Shown here one piece after another: positions 17,612-26,082 of a stretch of 64,000 nucleotides of DNA (positions are counted from its first letter, which is position 1; every line of letters starts with the position of its first letter). A program made the position numbers and the translations under genes. The notes beneath the pieces were generated by a model. That model did not search any database. It had not been told where the DNA came from and saw nothing but the letters and a program-made list of their open reading frames with translations. Source of the DNA: Actinomadura cremea (GTDB lineage Bacteria; Actinomycetota; Actinomycetes; Streptosporangiales; Streptosporangiaceae); NCBI RefSeq assembly GCF_014648495.1, contig NZ_BMRF01000001.1, positions 1-64,000 of the forward strand, given 5' to 3'.

Positions 17612-18411
17612 TTCGTCTCCCCATTTCATTGATCGCGGCCACCGGATTTCCGGCGCCGTTCGCGTTCATCACTACGTCGACCATTTCTCGACGCGACACG
17701 AATGGGCAAGCATCTCCGGCCGCTTTTTATTCACCTCAACGGCTGAACCCCCTTACCGAATCCCCTAAACCCAAGCCACCGTCAATCCAAAAATCCCGAA
17801 TCGATACCCCCGCCGAACCGGCCCTCGCGTCCACCATTCATCTTTTAGACAGGGTTCCGTCCCGGAAAGGCCCACCGGCGCCGGAGACATCCGGCGTCTC
17901 TTCTCGCCGCCGATCACGCGCTCCCCGCCGCGACCGCGCGGCACGACCGTGCGGCACGTGAGGCGCGGCTCGGGGACTCCTCGGACTCTTCCCCGCAGGG
18001 GTCGGACAGGACGGAGAGCGCGGGCATGAGCGGGCATGGGCCGATGGCCCGGAGGTAGAAGGAGACCTGTGGCAGCGGGGCGGGCAGGCCAGCAGATCCA
18101 GCAGGCGCCGTCCTATTACGAGGAGTTCTCCTCCTTAGGAGTCGGGCCCGCGAACAGAAGATTCGAAACCGCGACGACCTGCACGAACACGCCCGCCCAG
18201 GTCTACCGTTCATAGAAGAGCCCCCAAAAAGAACACCGAAAAGAAGACTGAAAAGAACCCCGAAAAGACAGCCGCCTTCCGCACAGGAGGGAGGCAGGGG
18301 ACGGATCATCAGATAACCGTTAAAAGGGCGGTCCCGCCCGCGCCTCCCCATGGGATCGGGAGGCGCGAACGGGACCTGTCGCCGAGGCGATTCGCCTACT
18401 CTTGGGCGTGA
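17612..18411. other. 800-base intergenic region, no convincing gene
   Basis: The stretch separates two leftward units. It is less GC-rich in places (for example around 17715-17760 and 18200-18260) than the coding DNA. No open frame has both a ribosome-binding site and a recognisable product. The promoter for the winged-helix/AAA/VWA cluster must lie in its left part. I cannot name the boxes with confidence. Confidence 0.5.
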
Positions 18412-18442
18412 GGGCCCAGCCTGCTAGGTCCAGGCTGGGCCC
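18412..18442 (-). terminator. Perfect 12-bp stem-loop after the RsbW-like gene
   Basis: GGGCCCAGCCTG (18412-18423) and its exact reverse complement (18431-18442) enclose a 7-base loop, immediately after the minus-strand stop at 18445. Confidence 0.75.
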
Positions 18443-18444
18443 GC

Positions 18445-18954
18445 CTACGACGCCAGCGGTACCTCCCGCACGGGCCCGGTGCCCTGCGCGGGTCCGGCCT
18501 GCGGGGTGCGGCGCAGGTCCACCTCCGCCCACACCGTGTGCCCGATGAGGGGGCTGCCGTAGATCCCGATCGCGGTCGCGAGCCGGGACACCATTAGCAG
18601 CCCACGCCCGCCCACGCGCGGCTCGCAGTTCGGGTTCTCCGACCGTACGGAGGGGACGCAACCGCCGCCCAGATCCTGCACCCCGATGCGGGACTTCTCG
18701 CCGAGACCGATCTCCAGGCCGAACCACCCCTGCGCTGCCCCCGACCGCGAATGACGCACCGCGTTGCCGGCCAGCTCGGCCACCACCACCGCCACGTCCT
18801 CCTCACGGCCCGAACCCTCGAACAGCCCCGCCGCGAACACCCGCGCCACCGTCACCTGATCCGCCCGGCCGGGGAAGACCCGACGCCACCGCATCGGCTC
18901 CGAACCCCACAGCCACTCACCCGGCGAGGGCACGCTCCAGCTCGCACTTCCCAT
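18445..18954 (-). CDS. RsbW-like ATP-binding protein (HATPase_c, anti-sigma/regulatory kinase type)
   Basis: The ATG at 18954 (MGSASWSVPSPGEW) is preceded by AGGAAAGGGG on the minus strand, giving 169 residues. It is a single HATPase_c domain with an N box VVAELAGNAVRHS, a G1-type box VQDLGGG and a G2-type box GGRGLLMVSRLAT. These are the ATP-binding signatures of RsbW/SpoIIAB-like serine kinases, which usually inhibit sigma factors or phosphorylate anti-anti-sigma proteins. The architecture is one of many such orphan genes in filamentous actinobacteria. It faces away from the sigma-like gene at 19925, so a direct partnership is possible but not shown. Confidence 0.82.
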   Translation of the reverse strand: MGSASWSVPSPGEWLWGSEPMRWRRVFPGRADQVTVARVFAAGLFEGSGREEDVAVVVAELAGNAVRHSRSGAAQGWFGLEIGLGEKSRIGVQDLGGGCVPSVRSENPNCEPRVGGRGLLMVSRLATAIGIYGSPLIGHTVWAEVDLRRTPQAGPAQGTGPVREVPLAS

Positions 18955-19449
18955 CCTCGTTCCCCTTTCCTCGATGTCGTCTCGATGGGCACCGTCGCCT
19001 CGATGACGCCGTCCGCCGCCGCTAACGCGGCCCGGACGCGCAAACGAACGACACAAACACGATTGGCGCTCGACTCGACACACACCGTCAAGTCCCCGTG
19101 TACGGGCAGGCCATCAGAACCGTCACCACGCGTTCGGCGGCCCGCCGGGATGCGCACGGGACATCGCAAGCGTGGACAGCGGGGGCAGCCCAAAGTCCTG
19201 CCAGCCCGGATCAAGACGCCCCGACGACGTGGGCCCCCGGCGGCCAATGCACCGGGGCCACGTGGGCGAAACACCTGGTCAGGCGCCTCGCGACACACTG
19301 ACGTGCGCCGACCTATGCCGCCGCCCTGCAGGGCGCGGCCACCGGCCGCGTCACGGGCATTTCGGCCACGCCGTGGAGGCCGGCAGCGGTTCGAACACAT
19401 GCCCGCGCTACGCCGTTCGCGTTCCAGGGGACCCTGTGCACGTGTTTGC
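18955..19449. other. Intergenic region, nothing recognised
   Basis: No convincing gene lies between the RsbW-like gene and the duplicated leader. Open frames here are Arg/Pro/Ala-rich and lack start signals. Confidence 0.5.
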
Positions 19450-19590
19450 GCAGGTCAACGCAATTTCGAACACGGCCGCCGGAGAAGGCGAACACTCTGT
19501 TCGCCGCGGAGGTGTCCATCTGGTGTTCGCGCCATGAGCCATACCTGACGGCATCATCCGACCGGGTGGCCCTCGAAGAGGCTTACATGA
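19450..19590 (+). repeat. Copy A of a duplicated leader/promoter-like segment
   Basis: It contains CAGGTCAACGCAATTTCGAA (from 19451), ATACCTGACGGCATCA about 90 bases later (19541) and an ATGACC at 19587. The same three elements in the same order and nearly the same spacing recur in copy B. The open frame from 19587 is short (about 64 codons, ending at 19781) and shows no similarity to the gene behind copy B, so it may be a remnant. Confidence 0.5.
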
Positions 19591-19788
19591 CCGGCCAGAC
19601 CACCAGCAGCCGGGGGAAGGAGCGTTCCTCAGCCAGCACCGCAGGGCGGCCAAGCCGCGGTCCGCCGACTCCTTGCAAGATCAATACCCATCAACCACTC
19701 GTGTGCGAAGCCGCAGGTCAGCCGGATTTCATACACGTACCTCAGCTTGACCTGCCCACGCCCACAACCACGGTCAACTGATGTCTGT

Positions 19789-19925
19789 CCAGGTCAGCGC
19801 ACTTTCAGGCACCGGATGGACACAGCCACCGGCATAGCGGTTGTTCATCCGCTGCCCAGGACGCGCCTGCCTGGGGGTGCATACCTGACGGCGTCACTCC
19901 CGTCACGACCTTCAGGGGGCCGTCA
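19789..19925 (+). repeat. Copy B of the duplicated leader, upstream of the sigma-like gene
   Basis: It carries CAGGTCAGCGCACTTTCAGG (from 19790), ATACCTGACGGCGTCA 91 bases later (19881) and the ATG of the sigma-like gene at 19925. CAGGT and ACCTG are reverse complements, so the two elements could be an inverted pair of operator half-sites. Their conservation against a diverged background suggests function. Confidence 0.5.
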
Positions 19926-20710
19926 TGACCTACCCGCGCACCACTCGCCAGGCCACCGGCAACACCAACGCCGTCGCGAGCACTACCGCCAGCGGCAACG
20001 CTTTGGCCATCGCCGAGCGGTCCTTCCGGCTTCTAGTCAGCGGAACTGACCCTCTGGCTCTCAACGGCGCCGCGATCGGGCACGGCCTACCGCCCCGACC
20101 GGTGAATCTGGGAGAGCTGCGGGCACTGCTTCTCGGTCCGGAGACGGGGGATGAGCTCAAAGACGCCGTCTGGCAGGAACTCGTGCACAGGTCCCGGTCT
20201 GAGGGGCCGGCGTGGATCGTCGGATGCGCTGGTGTGGCGATGCCTGGGCTGAAGAACACCGCTGCACGGGTGCTTAGAACCAGCCCGGAGCGATTCGCCG
20301 ACGACATCGTGTCCGAGTTGCTGACCGAGTTCGTCGCGCAGCTGGCACGTATCGACCTCGATCGCCCGCACATCGCCGCACGCCTGATGCTGTGGGCGCG
20401 CAAGGGGGCGCTACGAGCCCGCGGGCGGGAAGCCCGGCTGGTGCCGTGCGACCCGCAGGAACTGCCCGGCGACCCGGTCAGCACCAGCGGCGATCCCCTG
20501 GAACTGCTTCTGGAGGCCGTCCGCCAAGGCGTCATCACCTCGTCCGACGCCGAACTCGTCATCACCACCCGGCTGGAGGGCGTCGCGGTGCAGGACATCG
20601 CCCGGGGACACGGCGTGGCCGCACGCCGGCTGTACAAGCAGCGACGAACCGCAGAGGAACGCATCATCGCCGCACTCCACGATGGCCGACTCTGCGGACC
20701 ATCCCTCTGA
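19925..20710 (+). CDS. Sigma-70-region-4-like regulatory protein at the head of the Tad locus
   Basis: The ATG at 19925 follows AGGGGG and gives 261 residues. The first 190 residues are helical with an Arg-rich segment (LWARKGALRARGREARLVPC). The last 60 contain a helix-turn-helix resembling sigma region 4: GVITSSDAELVITTRLEGVA, then VQDIARGHGVAARRLYKQRR. A matching region 2 is not obvious, so it may be a diverged ECF-type sigma factor or a sigma-like activator. It precedes the pilus genes by about 250 bases in the same orientation and is a candidate regulator of them. A 7-bp hairpin (20712-20738) follows the stop. Confidence 0.6.
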   Translation: MTYPRTTRQATGNTNAVASTTASGNALAIAERSFRLLVSGTDPLALNGAAIGHGLPPRPVNLGELRALLLGPETGDELKDAVWQELVHRSRSEGPAWIVGCAGVAMPGLKNTAARVLRTSPERFADDIVSELLTEFVAQLARIDLDRPHIAARLMLWARKGALRARGREARLVPCDPQELPGDPVSTSGDPLELLLEAVRQGVITSSDAELVITTRLEGVAVQDIARGHGVAARRLYKQRRTAEERIIAALHDGRLCGPSL

Positions 20711-20958
20711 ATGTCGCCACCATGCCACATCGGCGACACAACACCAGCAGGCATTCATTTCGACGCACATAGGACATGCACGCATACAGCGAGAGCCTAC
20801 TTGGGCACCTATGTACCACGACTTGCCTTCAAGGCAACGCGAAGTCGGAGCGAGAAACACGCCTCGCTCCTAACATCGCAGCGCGCGTTCATGACGTCGA
20901 GTGATCGTGTGCGGCACGGGCGTGGACCGACGGCAGCCAGGACCCCAGGGAGCCCAAC

Positions 20959-21510
20959 TTGAGCAAGCAGGCACGGGAAATGATCAAGATCATGCCTCGA
21001 CGGTGGATTCTGCCCGTGGCCGCCGTGCTCTTGTCGGCGGGATGCGCTGATGAGGGGGCCGCCGTTCCGCTGCCGACGGCGGCCAGCTCGCGGCCTGCTT
21101 CACCGTCACCTCAGCCCGAGGCCGAGGCGATCAAACACTCCTACGCAGAGTTCATCGCGATCCTCGACCGCGCAGACTCCTTGCCAGCGAACACCCGCAG
21201 GCGAGAACTCGCGGCCTACATGACCGATCCTCAACTATCCCGGGTCCTTAATCGCGTCAAAGAAATGAGGAAGGAAGGCATCACTGCCTACGGCAGCACG
21301 ACCGGATACGTAAAAAGTGTGCATGTGGACAGAAACGAGGCGGTCCTACTCGGCTGCCAGGACGGCAGCCGTTCCGGGATCATGCATTCGGGAACTCAGA
21401 AGAAGATCAATCGCGGCGTCCCAAAAGAAGGAGTGAAGGCGTATTTGTCCAAGGGTCCTGATGGGCGGTGGCGCATCTCGAAGATGGTCTCTCAGGGGGA
21501 AGGCTGCTGA
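20959..21510 (+). CDS. Lipoprotein of the Tad locus
   Basis: A TTG at 20959 with AGGGAG at 20947-20952 is the best start; an ATG at 20980 is an alternative. The 183-residue product has a signal peptide ending in the lipobox LLSAGC near residue 28, then a Ser/Pro/Gln linker. A compact exported domain follows (YAEFIAILDRADSLPAN and ISKMVSQGEGC at the end). Repeated VKSVHVDRNEAVLLGCQDGS looks like a beta-hairpin core. The specific function is not recognised. Its position before other exported Tad proteins suggests an envelope role in pilus assembly. Confidence 0.7.
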   Translation: MSKQAREMIKIMPRRWILPVAAVLLSAGCADEGAAVPLPTAASSRPASPSPQPEAEAIKHSYAEFIAILDRADSLPANTRRRELAAYMTDPQLSRVLNRVKEMRKEGITAYGSTTGYVKSVHVDRNEAVLLGCQDGSRSGIMHSGTQKKINRGVPKEGVKAYLSKGPDGRWRISKMVSQGEGC

Positions 21511-21515
21511 AAGCC

Positions 21516-22298
21516 ATGATGAGCACCGCACTGATGCTCTTCTTGAGCACCGCAACTCCCATTGCCTCGTTCGCGGCTGTGCCTCCTCCACGAGATCCGT
21601 TGCCGCCGGTCACCAACAAGTACAGCTACTTGTTCGGCGCCGAGCAGGACGGAAGACCGGCCAGCCCCACTCGCGAACCTGAAGGGATGGCTGCAGGGGC
21701 CGTGGCTTCGGAGGGCGATGAGGCGCAGTCAATCGGGCCTCATGAATGCAGGACTGTAGGAGAGGACGTCCAGGTCTGCACGCCCGCTTCTGGGGAGGAG
21801 GGCGGCTCGAAGGTGTCGCCTGCGGAGTTGGCGATGGCGGAGTGGGCGCGGTTGCCGATTCCCATTCCGGAGGTGCGTACGGCTCCGCCGCGGCGGGATG
21901 CCGGGCTGGTGGGTTTGCCGGAGTGGTTCTGGGTGGCGAACTGGGGGTCGTTGAGCGAGCGGGTTTCGGCCGGTGAGGTGTGGGCCGAGGTGAACGCCGT
22001 CCCGCAGCGGATGACGGTCGAGCCCGGTGATGGACGGCAAGCGGTCGGTTGTTCGGGGCCGGGAACAGCGTATGACCCGTCCAAGCCGGTGGCCTCGCAA
22101 CGCACGGATTGTTCGTATACCTACGCGCGTTCGTCGGTCGCGGAGCCGGGGGGCGCTTACCCGGTGCGGGTGTCGGTGGTGTGGGGCGGGACGTGGCGGG
22201 GGTCGGACGGGTCCGGCGGGGTGTTGCCGCCGTTGAGTCGTTCGACGAGTTTCCGGTTGCGGATCGCTGAGGCCCAAGGCTTGTACGGGAAGGGGTGA
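21516..22298 (+). CDS. Exported protein of the Tad locus
   Basis: The ATG at 21516 lies five bases after the lipoprotein stop, with AGGGGGAAGG upstream; the product is 260 residues. A short signal peptide (MMSTALMLFLSTATPIASFA) is followed by a Pro/Glu-rich region. A C-terminal beta-rich domain holds paired cysteines (VGCSGPGTAYD and RTDCSYTYARSS) and VRVSVVWGGTWRGSDGSGG. Similar exported proteins accompany tad genes in many streptomycete-type genomes, where their function is unknown. Co-transcription with the flanking genes is likely from the spacing. Confidence 0.68.
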   Translation: MMSTALMLFLSTATPIASFAAVPPPRDPLPPVTNKYSYLFGAEQDGRPASPTREPEGMAAGAVASEGDEAQSIGPHECRTVGEDVQVCTPASGEEGGSKVSPAELAMAEWARLPIPIPEVRTAPPRRDAGLVGLPEWFWVANWGSLSERVSAGEVWAEVNAVPQRMTVEPGDGRQAVGCSGPGTAYDPSKPVASQRTDCSYTYARSSVAEPGGAYPVRVSVVWGGTWRGSDGSGGVLPPLSRSTSFRLRIAEAQGLYGKG

Positions 22299-22299
22299 C

Positions 22300-23016
22300 A
22301 TGACATCGAGCGGCAGGACGCTGCCGAGGCCGGGTTCGTCGCGGTCGGCTTCGACGAGGCCGAAGGACGGGGGCGTCGGTGCGGGGAGGCGGTTGGGGCG
22401 GCAGCGGCGGCCGGGGTGGATCGTGGCCGGGGTGATGCTCGTTGCTCTGGCGGTACTGACGAATGTCTACCTGGTCCGGTCGTCGAGCGACCGGGTGTCG
22501 GTGGTGCGGCTGGTGCGTGACGTTCCGGTGGGACACGAACTCGTCCGGGCCGATCTGGACACCGCCTGGGTGGCGGTGGATTCAGTGGTCTCGACGGTTC
22601 CCGGCCGGCAGTTGCCGCAGGTCGTAGGAAAGCGCGTCGCGGTCGGGCTCCGCGCAGGCACGTTGCTGGCGGCGTCGCAGTTGACGGTGCAGGCGGCTCC
22701 TGGGCCCGGGCAGGCGTTGGTGACCGTGCCGCTGAAGGCGAGCGCGGTGCCGTTGGGACTGGCGCCCGGTTGGCGGGTGCGCGTGGTGTTCACCGCGGGT
22801 GGGCAGGGCCAGGGCGCCAGGGAGGTCACCGCTCAGCCTCGCTCGCAGGCGACCGCGCCGGGCGACGTCGCGGCAGTGGTCGATCAGGTGGGCGAGCCGG
22901 ATGCTACTGGGCTGGTGACGGTGTCGTTGCTGGTGCCGGAGGCGGCCAGCAGCGCGGTGGCTCGGCAGGCGACGGCTGAGTTGGTCGTGCTCGTGGTGAC
23001 CGAAAGGCGGGGTTGA
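22300..23016 (+). CDS. SAF-domain protein, CpaB/RcpC-like pilus assembly factor
   Basis: 238 residues, starting one base after the previous stop with GGGAAGGGG upstream. A basic N-terminus is followed by one membrane helix (about 39-59, WIVAGVMLVALAVLTNVYLV). A SAF domain comes next: LVRDVPVGHELVRADLDTAW, then VGKRVAVGLRAGTLLAASQL. SAF-containing CpaB proteins guide pilus passage through the envelope in Tad systems. Without an outer membrane secretin here, the protein may organise the pilus at the cell wall. The stop is three bases from the next start. Confidence 0.78.
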   Translation: MTSSGRTLPRPGSSRSASTRPKDGGVGAGRRLGRQRRPGWIVAGVMLVALAVLTNVYLVRSSSDRVSVVRLVRDVPVGHELVRADLDTAWVAVDSVVSTVPGRQLPQVVGKRVAVGLRAGTLLAASQLTVQAAPGPGQALVTVPLKASAVPLGLAPGWRVRVVFTAGGQGQGAREVTAQPRSQATAPGDVAAVVDQVGEPDATGLVTVSLLVPEAASSAVARQATAELVVLVVTERRG

Positions 23017-23018
23017 GG

Positions 23019-23852
23019 ATGGCCGTGTACTGCGTGCTGTCGCCGGGTGGTTCGCCGGGGGTGACGACGACCGCGCTGGGGCTGGCTTTGGCTTGGCCGG
23101 GGAAGGTGCTGCTGGCCGAGTGCGATCCGATGGGGCGCCGGGTGCTGCCGGGATACATGGCGGACCGGCTGCGGGGACCCGCCGGCCCGGGTTTACTCGG
23201 CCTGGCAACTGCGGCGCAGGCGGAACCGCACGTGTCCGCGCCGCTGGAGAAGTACGTGGTCCCGATCCTCGAGGACGGCGATGTCGCGCTGTTGCACGGA
23301 GTCCGCGACCCTCGGCACGCAGCGCAGCTCACTGCGGCCTGGCCCCTGCTGGCGCGAGCGCTGACGGACCGTGAGGGGGACGTGATCGCCGATCTGGGTC
23401 GGGCGGGTGGCGCGGAAACGGCGGTGCCGCTCGTGGAGGCCGCGAACGCGGTGGTTGTGGTGCTCAAGCCGACGTTGGCGCAGGTCGACGCTGCGGCGCC
23501 GCGGCTGGATGTGCTGCGGACTGTGGTGGGCAATCGCGGGACGCTCGGGTTGTGTCTGGTCGCGGACGGCCCGTACAGCGCGGCCGAGGTCGAGCGAGTG
23601 TTGAAGGTGCCCGTGCTGGCCGAATTGCCGTGCTCACCCGCCGATGCGCGGGTTCTGTCCGACGGAGCCCGCCCGCGCAGGACGTTCCGTGGCTCGCTGC
23701 TCGTACGGTCCTTCGACCGTCTGGGAACGCGGCTTCGCGAGGTCGTCGAGGAGTCCATGCCGCCGACCGCAGCAGCTGACGGCGCGTCCTCAACGGCTGG
23801 GCGGACGGTGGCGGGGCGCGCGACACACCTCGTTTCGATGGGAGGACGCTAG
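23019..23852 (+). CDS. CpaE/MinD-like ATPase-fold protein of the Tad locus
   Basis: 277 residues from the ATG at 23019; a TTG at 23013 overlapping the previous stop is possible. The N-terminal segment SPGGSPGVTTTALGLALAW sits where ParA/MinD proteins carry the deviant Walker A KGGxGKTT. Neither signature lysine is present here. Later strands follow the fold: VLLAECDPMG, DVIADLGRAGG and AVVVVLKPT. CpaE-type proteins localise the Tad machinery. Loss of the lysines suggests weak or no ATP hydrolysis. The GTG of the next gene overlaps its TAG. Confidence 0.75.
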   Translation: MAVYCVLSPGGSPGVTTTALGLALAWPGKVLLAECDPMGRRVLPGYMADRLRGPAGPGLLGLATAAQAEPHVSAPLEKYVVPILEDGDVALLHGVRDPRHAAQLTAAWPLLARALTDREGDVIADLGRAGGAETAVPLVEAANAVVVVLKPTLAQVDAAAPRLDVLRTVVGNRGTLGLCLVADGPYSAAEVERVLKVPVLAELPCSPADARVLSDGARPRRTFRGSLLVRSFDRLGTRLREVVEESMPPTAAADGASSTAGRTVAGRATHLVSMGGR

Positions 23853-25204
23853 TGAACCAATCGACGCGGGTTCCCGATCGTTCATCGGGCGTCGTTCCTC
23901 ACCCGCGCGTTGGTCAGGTGGACGGTTGGGCTGCCATCCGCGAGGTGTCGGCGCAGCTGGTGGACGTGCTGACCGACGGCGTGGACCGGGCTCGGGCGCG
24001 GCAATTGGTCGAGGCGCAGGTGCAGGTGTGGGCGCATGAGCAGATGTCGGCGGGGCGGACGGTGCCGGTCGAGGTGCAGCGGCAGGTGGCGCGGCTGGTG
24101 TTCGATCGCCGGTTCGGGCTCGGGCCGTTGCAGCCGTTCCTGGACAGCGCGGACGTGGAGAACATCGTCGTCAACGGCTGCCGGGAGACCTGGGTGACCT
24201 ACACCAGCGGGGTGAAGGAGCCGGGTCCGGCGGTGGCCGAGACCGACGAGGACCTGGTCGAGTGGGTGCAGCTGCTCGCGCGGCGCGGCAACACTGGTCG
24301 GGAGTTCTCGCACGCGTCGCCGTTGCTGGACGTGGCGTTGCCGGGCGGGGTGCGGCTGGCGGTGGTGGGGTGGGTGTCGCGGCGGCCGCATCTGGCGATC
24401 CGGGTGCACCGCCTGGTCGACATCACCCTGAGGCAGCTCACCACCCGGGGCACGTTGTCGCCGTCGTTGGAGCGGTTCTTGTCGGCGGCGGTGCGGGCGC
24501 GGCGGAACATCATCGTGTGCGGGGAGGTCAACACCGGCAAGACCACGCTGGTGCGGGCGCTCGCGGGTGAGATCCCGGCGGCCGAGCGGGTGATCACGCT
24601 GGAGAGCGACTTCGAGCTGTTCCTGGACGACCCTTCCCTGGCGCATCGGCACCCCGATGTGGTGGCGATGGAGGCGCGCCAGGCCAATGCCGAGGGCGCC
24701 GGGCAGGTGCGGTTGCAGGATCTGGTGCCGGCGTGCCTGCGGCTGAACCCCGACCGGGTGATCGTGGGCGAGGCCCGTCACGGGGAGCTGGCGCCGATGC
24801 TGGAGGTGATGTACTCCGGGGCGCGCGGCTCGATGTGCACCCTGCACGTCCACCGTCCCGAGCATGTGTTCAACCGGGTGGTGCAGCTCGGCCGCCGCGC
24901 CGATCTGGGATTGTCGGCCGGGGATCTTCATCTGATGTTCGGTCTGGCTGAGCCGCTGGTGGTGTATCTGCGGCGCGACCCGGCCAGCAACGACCGATTC
25001 GTCTCCCAGGTGATGGAGGTCGGCCCGCCCGCGGACTCAGCCGAGCCGACCCGCAACCACATCTTCGTCCCCGGCCAGGACGGCCGAGCAACCCCGGCGG
25101 GCGGGCACGTCAGTGCCGCGCTGCTGGACGACTTGTCCGTCTGCGGTTTCGACCCGGACCTGCTGGCCGCCGAACCCGTCGTGGTGGGCGGTGGTTGGTC
25201 ATGA
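23852..25204 (+). CDS. CpaF/TadA secretion ATPase
   Basis: The GTG at 23852 has GGGAGG upstream; 450 residues. It has the CpaF N-terminal region (RFGLGPLQPFLDSADVENIV, then VNGCRETWV). The P-loop GEVNTGKTTLVRAL lies near residue 225. An Asp-box-like DFELFLDD follows, then Walker B RVIVGEARHGE near 304 and the His-box region SMCTLHVHRPEHVFNRV. This is the hexameric ATPase that drives assembly, and in some species retraction, of Tad pili. The following gene begins within its stop codon (ATGA). Confidence 0.9.
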   Translation: MNQSTRVPDRSSGVVPHPRVGQVDGWAAIREVSAQLVDVLTDGVDRARARQLVEAQVQVWAHEQMSAGRTVPVEVQRQVARLVFDRRFGLGPLQPFLDSADVENIVVNGCRETWVTYTSGVKEPGPAVAETDEDLVEWVQLLARRGNTGREFSHASPLLDVALPGGVRLAVVGWVSRRPHLAIRVHRLVDITLRQLTTRGTLSPSLERFLSAAVRARRNIIVCGEVNTGKTTLVRALAGEIPAAERVITLESDFELFLDDPSLAHRHPDVVAMEARQANAEGAGQVRLQDLVPACLRLNPDRVIVGEARHGELAPMLEVMYSGARGSMCTLHVHRPEHVFNRVVQLGRRADLGLSAGDLHLMFGLAEPLVVYLRRDPASNDRFVSQVMEVGPPADSAEPTRNHIFVPGQDGRATPAGGHVSAALLDDLSVCGFDPDLLAAEPVVVGGGWS

Positions 25205-26082
25205 TGGGCCTGTTAGCCGCGTTCACCGGCCTGTGCGGCGCCGTCGGCGTCCTCGTGCTCGGCGCCGGGGTCCGGGGCATTGATACCACTGACCGGGGAG
25301 GGCGTCCGCCGTCGCGGCTGCAGTTGCTGGTGCGTTCACCGGCGTGGCCAGGGCGGCGGAACCGGTTGCTGGCCGGGGTCGGCGCGGGGCTGGTGGTGTT
25401 GCTGCTGACCGGGTGGCCGGTGGCCGCGCTGGCGGTCGCGGCCGGTGCGTATGCGTTGCCGCCGATGCTGTCGGGACGTGCGCCGCAGCGGCGGATCGCC
25501 CGGCTGGAGGCGCTGGCGCAGTGGTCGCGGCGGCTGGCGGAGATGATCGGCGCGAGCCGCGGCCTGGAGCAGGCGCTGGCCGACAGCCTCCGCGTCGCCC
25601 CCGCCCCGATCCGTCCACAGGTGGAGGTGCTGGCGGGGCGGTTGAACAACCACGCCGGGACCGAGCAGGCGCTGCGGTGCTTCGCCGACGACCTCGACGA
25701 CCCGATCGGTGACCTGATCGCGTGCGCGCTGATCCTGGCGGCCCGCCGCCGCGGCCCCGGCACCCGTGAAGCGCTCGGGCTGCTGGCCGACGCCGTCGAG
25801 CACGAGGTCATCGTCCGCCGCGACGTCGAGGCCGAGCGGGCGAGCCTGCGCACCACGCTGCTCGTCATCGTGGCGTCCGTCGGCGTGCTGAGCCTGCTGT
25901 TCGCGACCTCGCAGACGCTCGCCGACCCCTACGGCGCCCCGCTCGGGCAGGCCGTGCTCGCGGTCGTCGCCGGAATCTACGCGGCGGGGCTGTGGTGGAT
26001 GCGGCGGCTATCGGTCCTGTCGACCGGCGCCCGTTTCCTCCACGGCCACGCCACGATCCTCGGGACGGAGGTGCCACGGTGA
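25201..26082 (+). CDS. TadB-like inner-membrane platform protein (type II secretion F domain)
   Basis: 293 residues from an ATG that overlaps the CpaF stop. Hydrophobic helices occur at about 3-24, 56-80, 222-240 and 252-272. Between them is the cytosolic GspF-type domain with RLAEMIGASRGLEQALADSL, then AARRRGPGTREALGLLAD. TadB and TadC together form the membrane base on which CpaF acts. The GTG of tadC overlaps its TGA. Length and topology are normal for the family. Confidence 0.85.
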   Translation: MMGLLAAFTGLCGAVGVLVLGAGVRGIDTTDRGGRPPSRLQLLVRSPAWPGRRNRLLAGVGAGLVVLLLTGWPVAALAVAAGAYALPPMLSGRAPQRRIARLEALAQWSRRLAEMIGASRGLEQALADSLRVAPAPIRPQVEVLAGRLNNHAGTEQALRCFADDLDDPIGDLIACALILAARRRGPGTREALGLLADAVEHEVIVRRDVEAERASLRTTLLVIVASVGVLSLLFATSQTLADPYGAPLGQAVLAVVAGIYAAGLWWMRRLSVLSTGARFLHGHATILGTEVPR

